Shown here: piece after piece, positions 27,905 to 38,356 of the stretch
Layout of the letters: each line of letters begins with the position of its first letter
How positions within the stretch are numbered: the first letter of the stretch is position 1
NCBI GenBank assembly: GCA_958450365.1
Contig: CAUEEP010000743.1
Span: forward strand, 1,728,001-1,792,000
DNA length: 64,000 nucleotides
From: Mesorhabditis belari
Taxonomy: Eukaryota > Nematoda > Chromadorea > Rhabditida > Rhabditidae
Reading direction: 5' to 3'
The notes under the pieces: model-generated
Databases searched by the model: none
What the model was told of the DNA's origin: nothing
What the model saw: only the letters and a program-made list of their open reading frames with translations
Translations under genes and position numbers: made by a program

Positions 27905-28076
27905 CTCTTTTTCTATTTTAGATCTGGTCGTGTCCGATTCCCCTGATGCCCGCATAGAGCTGAAGCGGTTGGAGCCTCTTCCTGGATCTGACCATTTTGG
28001 GATCACGTTCAAAGTTGGAGGCCTACAATTGTCGACTCCTCCACGGAAAGGTTGTATGCATTTTGAATTTAATTCC
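27905..28076 (+). pseudogene. Non-LTR retrotransposon endonuclease remnant, copy 1
   Basis: The frame encodes ILDLVVSDSPDARIELKRLE then PLPGSDHFGITFKVGG. ILDLV plus a downstream SDH is the C-terminal signature of the AP-type endonuclease of CR1/RTE-like LINEs. The endonuclease N-terminus and the reverse transcriptase core are absent. It follows the F-box-like stop by about 60 bp. The match is cut at 28076 by a 494-bp segment missing in copy 2. Confidence 0.75.
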
Positions 28077-28570
28077 GACCAAGCGGCCCCTCCCCTCCTT
28101 TAAAGGATGCCTTGTCAGATCTTGATATGATTGGATCTGTAAACTCAATCTGTAAACTTTACTTGGCAGGTTGGGATTTTACACTGGGGGTTTTTGATAA
28201 TGCTGAATCAAATGGTGAAGTTTTCAAACTATGATTTCTTGCTATTTTGCTTTGCAAAGAATGCAACAATAAATTTAATAACAACAATAAAACGATGGCA
28301 ATAACACATTTAAAGCAAAGAATATTTTTGGCAACTACATCCCAGAAGTTGCCATCGTTTTATTGTTGTTATTAAATTTATTGTTGCATTCTTGTAAAAG
28401 CAAAATAACAAGTATTCATAGTTTGGAAGTTTCACCAATCAGCATCACCGAAATCCCTAGTGTAAAATATCAACATGCCAAGACAAGTTTACGGATTGTC
28501 TTCTCCCCCTCAACTAACTTACAGAAAGTATTTCAAACCCCCGGTGTAAAATCTCAACATCCTAAAATCC
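28077..28570. mobile_element. Inverted-repeat segment present only in copy 1
   Basis: Copy 2 reads straight from AATTTAATTCC to TAAAAGCTATTT, so these 494 bp are a copy-1 insertion or a copy-2 deletion. The segment is strongly palindromic: GAATGCAACAATAAATTTAA near 28259 pairs with TTAAATTTATTGTTGCATTC near 28373, and an outer pair (ATTTTACACTGGGGGTTT with AAACCCCCGGTGTAAAAT) brackets it. No clear target-site duplication was seen at the junction, so insertion is not proven. Confidence 0.75.
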
Positions 28571-29345
28571 TAAAAGCTATTTATTTTCCGAAAACTGACA
28601 CTTACAGAAAGTGCTTCATCACTTACCTTAGACCCGTTCTAGAATATGCATCCATAGTTTGGTCTCCACCATACATAGGTTGATGTCTCTCGTCTAGAAA
28701 AAATCCAGGAGAGATACAGTGCGCGTCAAAATGATAGGTCCACCCGATTTCTCAAAAACTATGAAGCTAAATCAAAATTCAGATTTGCACATGGATTTTA
28801 ACTTGATTTTTGATAAATATCCAAAAATTTTACCTTTCCGAATTCGCAAACTCCAGCTACACAAATAGGCTCGAAATTTTTGATCTTAAAACCCTTAGAC
28901 ACCGCCGCTTGGTCACGGATTTAATAGAATATTTCAAAATTGTAAAGGGCAAGCAATCTATCCTTTTTTCGAGACTCATTCAAAGTTGATCCCACGGTTA
29001 TTCAAGCAGGGGTTCTTTCGTTTTAGAAATTTCAATCACCTCCGCTAATCTTGTGTATAACTCTTTTCCAATAAGAACTGCCAGGATTTGAAATCTACTC
29101 CTCAGAATTTTGACAGAGTCCGATGGTCTCGAACCCTTTAAATTAGCGGTAGATGCTCTTGACCTTGCAGTTCTAGTTGATGCTAGACTTTATCTGTGCT
29201 AACAAATTATTGCTTATATTATATCATGTTGCTCTGTATAGGTCTGTTTCATTTTTGTGGATATGAATTCATGTGTTTGCAATTTTTCTCTGCACCTTTG
29301 CGCATTTTATTTCAGTATCTGAATAAAGTATTTATATATGATTGA
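28571..29345 (+). pseudogene. LINE reverse transcriptase C-terminal remnant and tail, copy 1
   Basis: KAIYFPKTDTYRKC then FITYLRPVLEYASIVWSPPY is the post-RT thumb signature of non-LTR retrotransposons. After a frame change, SEFANSSYTNRLEIFDLKTL and RHRRLVTDLIEYFKIVKG match the family's conserved C-terminal block, and TESDGLEPFKLAVDALDLAV resembles its end. Several stops and frame shifts break the reading. A Tc1-like string (TACAGTGCGCGTCAAAATG) at about 28716 may mark a small insertion. An AATAAA lies near 29322. Confidence 0.75.
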
Positions 29346-29574
29346 TCCATTTTCGATATTCCCTGAAATTTCAATCATCATCTATTCGAGTTAAAAAATA
29401 AACCTTAAAAATACAGATGCTAATAAAAAGTGAAATAAAAACAAAAATATAGCAAAAATAAGTTAAAGGATGGGGTACACATCGATCGGAGTTCGGATGA
29501 ATTACCGCGTTTTCTTCACTCCTTGTTATCTTGGGTCCTCTTGGTGAGGCGGACAGTCTGCCAGTTTGCTTAGT

Positions 29575-30131
29575 TTCATTAGATGTACGAGGTTTCCAAT
29601 AGGATTCACCAATTATCTACGAGAATGAAGTTGTTACTGTTGTTTAACTGAGTCGAGCCTAGTCTAAGTGACAGAGTCCTGGGTTTGTTCCTCTGAATAC
29701 TTTAGCTAGCTTTACCGAGATAAGATAAGCAAATTTTAGCCTGAATTATGAAATTGTGGGGCGCACACGGTCTAGAATTATTATAGGCAAATTTGTTAGA
29801 AAGATTCCCATAAATCCCTAGATTCGCAAGAAAAAGGCGAAAAATTTGCTTGTTGTTTGGTTCTTGCTATGGCTGCTTGTTAGTAGATGGTTATTGATTG
29901 CTGGTGGGCAATTCTGACTCAGCGCCTTCATCATCCTAAAACAACCTTTTCGAAAAAAAACGAACATGAGCAAACCAGAAACAAACAAGCAAATGGATGA
30001 TGAATGGAAAATTCGCCCCTCCACGGGTTTCTAAAAAGTGTCCCGCTTTCTGCACCACCGTAATCTTGCCTCCATTTTTATCCAATCTATTCACACTACT
30101 AAGAGCTCCAGTGTGAAAGCGAAATTTCAAA
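29575..30131. other. Unique spacer, nothing firmly identified
   Basis: Unique sequence after the end of the duplicated module. A minus frame (29936-30142) reads RFHTGALSSVNRLDKNGGKI, which looks protein-like and could be a stray exon, but I recognise no family and no clear splice pair. Confidence 0.35.
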
Positions 30132-30764
30132 CGTAAACTCATTTCTTTTGCTGTCTGTATAGTTGACTTTGTTGAAAATAAAGCCTTATTAGGAGTACTA
30201 TAGCTGGGACAAGGATAAAATATAAGCTATCTTGATATCGGTATTCAAGCAATACACTTCCGCTGCGACAGAAATGTCTGGGGACAGAAACAGTAGCGGA
30301 CAATAACTTAGCAACTTGTGTATTTTGTGCATATCTTTTTTCTTATGATTTTTTTGACAGTCTGAATGCGGAATCTGAATTTCAACTCAGAATCGCAAAA
30401 AAGTTCCTCCCCAAAAAGTTGAAAAATGGTATATTTTTCGATCGAGTTTTTACAGCACTCAAATTTGTTAAAAACCCTGAGTAAAAAGCTAAAAAGGTGT
30501 AAAAAAGTTCAAATGTTATTTTTGTTTTTGACTTTATGTCAAAAAAATCATAAGAAAAAAGATATGCACAAAATACACAAGTTGCTAAGTTATTGTCCGC
30601 TACTGTTTCTGTCCCCAGATATTTCTGTCGCAGCGGAAGTGTATTGCTTGAATACTGATATCAAGATAGCTTATATTTTATCCTTGTCCCAGCTATAGTA
30701 CTCCTAATAAGGTTTTATTTTCAACAAAGTCAACTATACAGACAGCAAAAGAAATGAGTTTACG
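30132..30764. mobile_element. Foldback element with about 230-bp inverted arms
   Basis: The left arm begins CGTAAACTCATTTCTTTTGC and the right arm ends GCAAAAGAAATGAGTTTACG. The arms run about 230 bp each with few mismatches (for example ATGTCTGGGGACAG with CTGTCCCCAGATAT) around an interior of about 170 bp. There is no transposase. Immediately downstream (30774-30807) a stretch repeats the interior text TTGCTAAGTTATTGTCCGCT, so part of a second copy or an internal duplication is attached. Confidence 0.85.
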
Positions 30765-30952
30765 AAGAGAAGACAAGTTGCTAAGTTATTGTCCGCTACT
30801 GTATGTAGGCGGAGTCCGATCGAGAAAAATATTCGATCTGTAAATCCATCGAATGGCTCCGAAAATTGCAAAGGACCTCTTCACTTTTATTTACAGCAAT
30901 TTACAGCAAAAACTACTCATCGGGAAATTTGATAGATAACAATGATACGAAC

Positions 30953-31234
30953 ACCGTATTGCCTCTAATAAGCGCCGCACTAAACTGATGAAGCCCCGCC
31001 CACTCACCTGAGAGACAAAAAGTTGCACCAAATTGCGGGTTTTTACTTAAAAGTCCTGAAACTTTGTCAGAATGTGCATATTCCATAGGCGCACCTATAG
31101 AAACAAACCAAATAGGATTTGCTTTACCCGTTGCTGAGAAAGCTCAAAAACATTGAAAATAAATTTTATAAGTAAGTAATTTTTTGGGCAGGGCTTCATC
31201 AGTTTAGTGCGGCGCTTATTAGAGGCAATACGGT
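30953..31234. mobile_element. MITE with ACCGTATTGCCTCTAATAAG ends
   Basis: The ends ACCGTATTGCCTCTAATAAG and CTTATTAGAGGCAATACGGT are perfect inverses, and the match extends about 48 bp through GCGCCGCACTAAACTGATGAAGCC. The element is 282 bp and has no coding capacity. A lone piece of this terminal repeat sits at the rearrangement junction at 41286-41321. Confidence 0.9.
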
Positions 31235-31474
31235 ATTTTGATCTCACCAAACAAATCAATTTCAGATATCGCAATAACAAAAACAAACTTCCGACCAACT
31301 TATGATGATGATGGTTTATGATGATGGTTTACTTGAAGCGGCAATCGTTTCATCCAAAGCATCGAAAATTTCCTGTTATACACACCAAAGTCGCCATCGA
31401 TTTGAACGACATCCTGAAATTAATACTGTGCGTGAAATTAACACTAACACACGGTGCGGCAAAATTATTGCAAC

Positions 31475-31520
31475 CGCCTCAGAGCATCAATGTTAGTTTC
31501 AACATTGATGCTCTGAGGCG
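31475..31520. other. Perfect 20-bp hairpin with 6-nt loop
   Basis: CGCCTCAGAGCATCAATGTT (31475-31494) and AACATTGATGCTCTGAGGCG (31501-31520) are exact inverse complements separated by AGTTTC. No mismatch is present, and the arms are GC-balanced, unlike the AT-rich surroundings. It lies in a region of gene fragments. It could be a hairpin RNA, a structured element or a recent templated inversion. Confidence 0.85.
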
Positions 31521-31849
31521 ATGGACGACTATCTTGACATACTGAAGAAAGATCTTCTTTCGTGAGCAAAAATCACTTTGGCAACAGGATCTGGGGTTTT
31601 ATGCAGATGCTTATGCTCACAAGGCTCGAGTGGTTCAGAATGCACCAGCAGCATTTTCCCGATTTGGCCACCTTCAAGTCCCGATCCTAATCCGACAGTT
31701 TTCAGTGTTTGGCATGTTCTTGTGGCAAAAACGTGCTTAAGACCGATTCCAGTGATAACCAAGTCCAACTTCTTGAAGAGACATTCTTTTCCATAGCCAA
31801 ATGTGGCACCTGGAAATGAAAGTTAGACTAGAAAGCGGTTGATATTCCC

Positions 31850-32340
31850 ACCCAATAATCCCAAGATTGGTGTTTGGTTGGCCGGTTCATCAAGCATCAA
31901 AAATGTTGGCTTAAGAAAGGGCGCTCGAGCTAAATTTAGTATATTCATTGGAGACATTTGAGGAAAAGTCTAATCATAAAGCAAAAATTACAAGGGAAAT
32001 ACACATTCGCCAACCTCCAAAAAAGTCTTGTCTTATTGCCTAAATTAGTATTTGAAAGCTGTATATTCTTGTCGCTCACCTTTTCTTGCAAATCCTTTCA
32101 AAAACAGAAACCAGCTAAAATTCGTCGAGCTCGGGGCTCATTTGCATCGGCCTTTATGTCGCGCAACTCTTCTCCAATCTAAAAATATGAAATAAAACTT
32201 ATTGTAAAACAAAAGCTTGCCTCTTTCAACCGTCCATTTCCACTGACACCTCCATCTTCTAATTTCTTCGTCATTTTCTCTTGCTCCTGCAAAAGAACGT
32301 TTCTCTTTTTGGCCGAAAGCAAAACGGCAAAGAAAACTCT
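31850..32340 (-). pseudogene. Broken ABCF-type ATPase fragment
   Basis: Three minus-strand exons match the ABCF1/GCN20 family, soluble ATPases of translation. The first reads VLLSAKKRNVLLQEQEKMTK and RLKE. The second reads IGEELRDIKADANEPRARRI then LAGFCF, stop, KDLQEK. The third reads MSPMNILNLARAPFLKPTFL and MLDEPAN, which covers the Walker B LDEP. In functional members the second exon has LGFTKEMQ; here an in-frame TGA interrupts it. After LDEPAN the expected HLDL text is lost. Further down, TFGYGKECLFKKLDLVITG (about 31740-31800) may be another displaced piece. The signature and first Walker A regions are not present. This is a truncated pseudogene. Confidence 0.75.
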
Positions 32341-32660
32341 ACAAGAAGCCCCGCCTTTTTACGATCAGCAATCATGTAATCCTGATTTGATTCAAATTTT
32401 ATTCAATTTTATTCTGCCCTTTATAATGAGGGCCACAAGACACGACAAGAAAGAAATAGACACGAGTAGACCAATCAAAAAAATAGACGAGGACACATGT
32501 TCACAAAAAAAGCGTTGATTTACTGATCGCGTTTATGAATGATAATGATCGATGGCAGGTAAGGCGCTAGTCTGAAAGATTTAGATTTTCCAGGAAAATT
32601 CCACAAACACTTACTTTGAGTCCTGTGCTGGGTGATAGGCCCATAATCATGGCCTTTGTT

Positions 32661-34208
32661 CTACGCATGCCTAGCCATATAGTCTGCCTAGAAATAAAAA
32701 CATTTTATCAAAATTAATAAAAAACTCAACAATTTCATTTCCCGGAATACCGCTGTGGGATCGACACCAGCTCACGGTTACACCTGGCATCTGATTCAAA
32801 AGCAAATAAAGGCTCATAAGTCTAAAGCGAAATTTATAGATAAATCAACAGTGAATCAACAAACGTGTATGGATAGGGGTAGCGAGTTGGGGCCCCCAGG
32901 AGGGAAGTCAACGGATTCTGACGAAGATTGTTGTATGATTGATAGATAAGGTCGAGGCCATCGGTCGTGTGTTGACTATCTGTGAATACGCGAACAGGCT
33001 GGCCCCTGAAAATTATTTCCCCTTTATTCATTCCTATGCAAAATTTTAATAACGTTTGCCATTAATTCCCTAACTTTTCTTTTCGCGTTGAGAAATGCTC
33101 ATAACTAACATTTATCGTGCCAAATTTGAAAAAACTCACGAATAAAGCAGCGGACCCGAGAACCGCAGCCGCAGCAGGGCATCATAGATGGCAATGATTT
33201 CGACGAAATCCGATCGGCTTTCTTGCAGCGAGTTCTGCCAAGTAAGTACATCTTTCGGATCGATGTGAAGTTCTCGCAAGAGGAAGTTCGGCTGGTACAG
33301 GTACAGTCGGCGGGAACTAAAATGCAAAATATCAATCTCAGGCATACAAAAACATACTGCGTCAGCGGATGACCGGTGCCGAAGTACGCCGCAATAGCAT
33401 CGTATTGAGAAGGTGTATCGCGGCACGACGCGTCGGTATATATCTAAACACAATCATTCAAGCCAGCATCAGTGTACTCACAACAACCGTGGTGAAATAG
33501 AGATCAGTGAGCGTGGATAAGTGTTCACGCACTATATCCGCCCCGCAGTCGAGGCAAACCTAAAAAAATAAAATAGACCATTGAAAGAGAGAAATAAAAT
33601 ATTGAATAAAAAGCTGCCTTCTTTTTTGTCTCATAGTGCGGCCACGACGGATAATTGGTTCTGCAGACACGGCACGTTGGTGGTGGTGGTGGTGCTCCGG
33701 CTGCGGCATACACCCGCGGAGCTGCGGCATACACCCGCAGAGCTTCGGCTTCGTGAGGCTCCGGCTCCCCTGCTTCGCAAGTTCCAGAGGGATCTGAAAA
33801 AAAGAATTTATGGAATACCGTATTTCCTCTAATAGTGCCCCATGGCATAGGAGCGTCGCGTGCTTTTGCCTGTGGCTTGCGTGATTTTGAGTTTTTCGTT
33901 TTGCGCTTCAATATTATGTCGTTTCTCATTGAGAGCTTCAAAATGAGTGGTCTGCCAATTTTTTAACTCGATTCGGTGCCGATAAACACCCTTTTAGCCA
34001 CTTAAAGCCTGAACAAAAGTTAGACTACGAGACGCTCTTATGTCATGGGGCTCTATCAGAGGAAATAAGGTATACTTGCGGACTGTCCCCTTTGCCCACT
34101 CAGCTGAAGATCTTCTAGTTTCGTGGAGAATCTCAAACAAAGGGGCAGCTACGAAAAAAATCTACGCAGAAAAGGGGCGAAGCTTCGTAGCTTTCGTAGC
34201 TGCTTCAT
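32661..34208 (-). CDS. RNase H-like protein with zinc-ribbon-like N-terminal part
   Basis: Eight exons, read by me on the minus strand (34208-34166, 33793-33618, 33559-33482, 33443-33358, 33316-33140, 33005-32865, 32821-32731, 32687-32661), join in phase to about 272 residues. The proposed first exon MKQLRKLRSFAPFL is basic and less certain. Next come an acidic Ala/Pro stretch, CRVCRTNYPSWPHYETK and CLDCGADIV (two CxxC pairs), then an RNase H type 1 domain with all five expected catalytic residues: D in IYTDASCRD, E in DFVEIIAIYDALL, D in VFTDSQHTTDGL, H in WCRSHSGIPGNEI and D in ADYMARHA. A long insert separates the third and fourth. The intron after YETKKK uses a GC donor. A MITE fills intron 1. 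The family cuts RNA in RNA-DNA hybrids. It could be a host RNase H1 relative or a domesticated retroelement RNase H. Confidence 0.7.
33815..34073. mobile_element. MITE inside RNase H-like gene intron 1
   Basis: The left end ATACCGTATTTCCTCTAATA and right end GAGGAAATAAGGTAT are inverted, continuing inward through GCCCCATGGCATAGGAGCGTCGC and GACGCTCTTATGTCATGGGGC. It is about 259 bp and belongs to the group of elements in this window whose ends read ACCGTATT-CTCTAATA. It lies wholly between the first two proposed exons of the RNase H-like gene. Confidence 0.85.
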
Positions 34209-35129
34209 TTGTTTGAATTTCCCCACAAAATTAAAAGAGTCCAGAAAAAAGGTTTACGAAATTTAAAGTGGCGCTACTAGCCGTTGGCAAGAAAAAACAA
34301 TGAAATTAAATCAAAGAAAAAGACAACAGACCACGAACACGACGACTCCGGCAACAAAGCCAACGAAAAAAGGCCAAGAGCCACGTAAACATTTGGAAGA
34401 AATGATTAAAAGTTTGTTTTAGCGACTAATGAAGGCAGGAATAAATGCTAATTTACGTAGAAATAAATGCTAATTTCGGAAAAAAGACGTAATTTGAGAA
34501 TAAATCCTAATAAATACATGCTAAGCCACCGTGAAAACGCTGGATGAGACCAAATCCAAAGTGGGTATACTACGGGATTTTGGAAAGTTTTTACCTCGAA
34601 ACGGATATGACGTATGATATTATATGGCATTTCCGCTCAGGAGACAATTCCCGCGTTTAGCCACTATTTAGGAACCGAACTCGGCATTTGAAAGTTTTTT
34701 CCTCTGAACGGACATGACGTATGATGCATGGCCTCAACCGTGTAGCCCATCTACGGGGCAAAAATCTTCTCTATACAGTCGATTTTTGCTCAAGGGGGTC
34801 TCATTTTTTAGATTGTTATGTGAACAAGATTCACTGTTACATGTAGGTTCAGAAAAACGTATAATTTTCATTGATCTTTCTTATCTAGCACTTTTACCGT
34901 TGCTTCTTTCTTTGATTGAATCTAATCATTTAACTTTTAACGTTTGTTTCATTTCAGGATTGGCTTGACTTGAACTACCTGGTGGACACGAAAATGGTGG
35001 GACTTTTGGTTTTTGTTTGTTTCTTTAAGTTAGAAAAAACCTAATAAATGGTTTTGTTAAATTGCCTTGAGATATAAAAGTTACTTGATAAACTTGCCAT
35101 TTTGTCTAAATGTTTTTGTTTAGAGCTAG
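34209..35129. other. Spacer without supported gene
   Basis: No gene is supported. Two related strings (about 34590-34630 and 34692-34730: TTTTTACCTCGAAACGGATATGACGTATGAT and TTTTTTCCTCTGAACGGACATGACGTATGAT) form a degenerate direct repeat 100 bp apart. A possible stray exon DWLDLNYLVDTKMVG follows an acceptor at about 34960; its family is unknown. Confidence 0.4.
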
Positions 35130-35257
35130 CAACAGTTGGATTGTGCATTGGACTTGATGAGACATCTTCCACCGCAACAATGCGAGAAGAATCTCAACGG
35201 TTTTTTAAAATTTTGTCATCTTGTAACAAAGCTTGCCTCGATTTAATCGACTTGTGC
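35130..35257 (+). pseudogene. Capping protein beta (CAPZB) N-terminal fragment
   Basis: [20 protein letters not shown] followed by NLN, then after an intron-like 40 bp, DLIDLC. This is the N-terminus of the beta subunit of the F-actin capping protein, whose family text reads [17 protein letters not shown] and NLxDLIDL. The initiator Met is missing, and the intron acceptor reads TGCCTCG where AG is required, so the splice site is mutated. Reading stops two codons later at TGA. The rest of the 270-residue protein is absent. A truncated pseudogene fragment, with normal codon content otherwise. Confidence 0.8.
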
Positions 35258-35718
35258 TATCGTTGATGGATGATCTTCTTTTAATGGTTTGTTTTGTTTT
35301 TCCGTTGAATGTTTTGGGAGAGGGTTACATATATGCACAACTTTATGTGTTTTTTTTTCGTTAATGTTGTTGTCGTTTTATAGAAAGTATAGAGAAAGAT
35401 GGAAAAATCCTTGGCCAAACATTTGAGATCCCTAGCGATGTTGATGCCCTTAAGCAAACATTTATCGATTATATCATAGCAAATCGTAAATTTTTCTTTT
35501 GATTGTTTTTTCTCTTTTTATACAGTATGTTTTGCATGTAGCGTAGCTTGTTATCAACTTTTTCGAAAAAATAGGTACATTTTATGTCCTTGAATTTTTC
35601 CTTTTCATTTTCTTTCCCTTAGAACTCATAAGACATTAATTTGACACTACCTAGGTAAAGTACCAAGGTTTTTGGTCCTCTAGTTGGATTCTATGCTGAT
35701 GTAATGCTGCTTTTTTAG

Positions 35719-36954
35719 ATTTCAACTGGCTAATTGGATCAAATATGGAAAATGGGAGGAATCAATTGGAGAGCTTCAACGAGCCCGTTCCGTTTTTGAG
35801 AGAGCACTCGATGTCGACCATAGATCGATCACGATTTGGCTTCAGTATGCGGAAATGGAGATGAGGTAAGATTTAGCATGATAATGTTTTTAATATTCTG
35901 TTTCAGAACAAAACAGTTGAATCATGCTCGGAACATCTTTGATCGTTGTATTACCATCTTGCCTCGTGTCATGCAATTTTGGTTGAAGTATACCTATATG
36001 GAGGAATTGGTTGGAAATGTTCCCGGAGCAAGACAGGTGAATTAAATCTTAATACTTTTTAAACTTAAACACAAATTTAGGTCTTTGAACGATGGATGGA
36101 GTGGGAACCCACCGAACAGGCCTGGAACACCTATATCAACTTTGAATTACGATACAAAGAGATCGATCGTGCTAGGTATTTTTGTTTAATAATTTAAAAA
36201 TCATTACTCTCAGGTCAATCTATCAGCGATTTCTCCATGTACATGGAACTGATCCAAAAAATTGGATCAAGTATGCCCGTTTTGAAGAACGCCATGGTTT
36301 TTACGGAAACTCGAGAGCGGTAAGGCGGGTTTTAAATAGTCAAAGTTCCTTTTCCTAGGCCTATGAGCGTGCCATGGAATATTTTGGTGAAGACAACATT
36401 GACGAACATCTACTCGTTTCTTTTGCCTTATTTGAGGAACGGCAAAAAGAACACGAAAGGGCTCGAATTATTTACAAGTAATCTATTAGCCAAATTATTA
36501 TAGTTAGCCTAAATTTTTCATTTAGGCATGGGTTAGACCGACTTCCAGCAGAGAAACAAAAAGAAATATACAAATACTACACTCAGCATGAGAAGAAATT
36601 TGGAGAGCGACGAGGAATTGAGGACGTTATCTTGAGCAAACGCAAAGCTCAATATGAAGAGGTATTTTAGATTTAATATGCTAGAAATTTCATTAATACC
36701 TATTTTAGCAAGTGCAAGAAAATGGCTATAATTATGATGCTTGGTTCGATTATCTTCGACTTTTGGAGAATGAAGGAGCTGATAGGGAAACTGTTAGTTT
36801 TTTCTTGTTGTATGAACAGCCTTCTTCTTTAGGTTGAAGACGCATACGAGCAGGCAATTGCAAATCTTCCTCCTAGTAACGTTTGCTCTTGTTCAATGAC
36901 ATTATTGGACATTTTTAGGAAAAAGGCCATTGGAGACGATACATACATCTTTGA
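35719..36954 (+). pseudogene. Crooked-neck (CRNKL1/Clf1) spliceosome protein, truncated
   Basis: Consecutive exons encode HAT (half-TPR) repeats of crooked neck, the scaffold of the Prp19-associated spliceosome complex: [120 protein letters not shown] and YDAWFDYLRLLENEGADRET. The normal N-terminus is absent, since the first exon starts mid-repeat at an acceptor. The last exon reads EKGHWRRYIHL and then TGA (36952-36954) where the family has Trp (YLWINYAL); INYAL follows the stop, so it is a point nonsense change. Everything after that, about half of the usual 700-plus residues, is gone. The retained exons are otherwise clean. Confidence 0.8.
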
Positions 36955-37330
36955 ATCAATTATGCTCTGTTGTCTTTTTGTAATTCCATTTTGCATGTCT
37001 GAAAAAAATTTTTAGATTACGCCTGTGGCGCGCCTAGTGAGATTTTATCGAAACCAGTGACATCCGTTGGCTCTCTTTTCTTTTCGATTTTGGGTGGCTT
37101 TAAAGTTCTTTTTGCAATCCCCTTTCCCACCGAGCTCCTCCTTAGCGTGTCACATTTTCTTATTTTGACTCTCTGAACGTTAACGTTATTTTGCAAGAAA
37201 TTGTCAAACAAATGCTGGCAAGAGTGAAATGGACTCGTTAAGTCTCTTTAACGAGACTTTAACGAGATTCATTGAGGGGTTAAATGAGGTAACTAGGCTA
37301 ATCTAAAACTAAATGCATAGGCTGTTTATT
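36955..37330. other. Spacer before the second module copy
   Basis: A minus frame (37017-37211) reads KKREPTDVTGFDKISLGAPQ near its end and is unrecognised. A small inverted motif TCTCTTTAACGAGACTTTAACGAGA lies near 37243. Nothing else is supported. Confidence 0.35.
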
Positions 37331-37473
37331 TTAATGGTGAAAAATATCCAAAAATTTTACCTTTCCGAATTCGCAAACTCCAGCTACACAAATAGGCTCG
37401 AAATTTTTGATCTTAAAACCCTTAGACACCGCCGCTTGGTCACGGATTTAATAGAATATTTCAAAATTGTAAA
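37331..37473 (+). repeat. LINE C-terminal fragment fused to the left edge of copy 2
   Basis: This 140-bp piece matches 28818-28956 of copy 1 (AAATATCCAAAAATTTTACC to TTTCAAAATTGTAAAG; SEFANSSYTNRLEIFDLKTL). It stops at GTAAAG and runs directly into GTTATTTTATTACTTAGGG, which is the left edge of the module. So a downstream part of the module is joined head-to-tail to its beginning. Confidence 0.9.
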
Positions 37474-38356
37474 GTTATTTTATTACTTAGGGTTTTGGAA
37501 ACAACTCCTGTTCTACCCTTTTATGAACTGATGCAATCATCATCGGTTATTCGGGTTCTTTTCTTTTACGTATAGGGTTTTGTGATTTTCTCATCTCATG
37601 GACGATTTGTGTAGTTAATTTAATAAATTATTCGTGTAATCAAGTAAGATATTATATTAGTTATTGCACAAAAGCTTTCGTTAAAGTTTTTTGCACCTTA
37701 AAAAAAGTATCGAGATTCGAGCATCAAACGGCATCAAAAAGCATCAAACTATACCATTCCTATTGACCTAGAGCCATTCCTTCTTTAAAAGATACCCATT
37801 TTAGACAAATTACCTTAACCAAGCCGCTAGTTTACATCCAATCAGCTCAGCTTTCGTATCACTCAACGAGGAATCACAAGGCTCAGCGAATGATGTCGAA
37901 ACTGAGCTGAATGCATGTAAACTGGCAAGCAGATTACGGCAGCGAGTTTTTACGGTAACAGTTTACACAATTTCAAAAGTTTACTCAATTCACCTATACC
38001 GGGTGCTAGCGAATATATACGACTGTACCCTCATATTTTCAGCCATAGTAGCCATTTCAGACTCCAAGATCTCTGATATAATCCTCTTTGCCAACTCTGT
38101 TTAATACCGTCGAATTGATTTTCAGAGGGAAAATTCTTGCACGTTTAGCTGAATCTCTTTTTGCCGAAGATGCTCAGCTAACCGGCAAAATACTCATTTG
38201 CCAATGGCTATAAAATTTGAACGTGCCGCCATTTTCGCACTTTCTTTGCCTGTTTTCAAGCAAAAATTTGAACGTTTTTTGTTTTGTTTTTGCTTTTTAA
38301 CTCCGAATGTATGTTTGCCAATGAGTATAAAATTTAAACGTGCCGTCATTTTTGCA

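Larger units (their letters stand above)
25279..29574. repeat. Duplicated module, copy 1
   Basis: This segment starts in the UGGT 3' UTR (GTTATTTTATTACTTAGGG) and runs through a MITE, an F-box-like gene and a deleted non-LTR retrotransposon to about 29574. It matches 37474-41282 at well over 98% by eye. Copy 1 has an extra 494 bp (28077-28570) that copy 2 lacks. Since copy 1 is contiguous with the UGGT coding exons, it is probably the source. Flanking noncoding differences are few: single-base changes near 26172 and 26363 and a few 1-9 bp indels. Confidence 0.9.

Noticed and set aside
33525..33941. 138-codon minus frame
   Set aside because: Only its middle (33618-33793) is a real exon of the RNase H-like gene; the rest is read-through of an intron and the adjoining MITE.
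35395..35500. Open frame SIEKDGKILGQTFEIPSDVD as an N-terminal exon of crooked neck
   Set aside because: It follows an acceptor and looks protein-like, but it does not match the known N-terminus of crooked neck, and no donor linking it to 35719 is clear.
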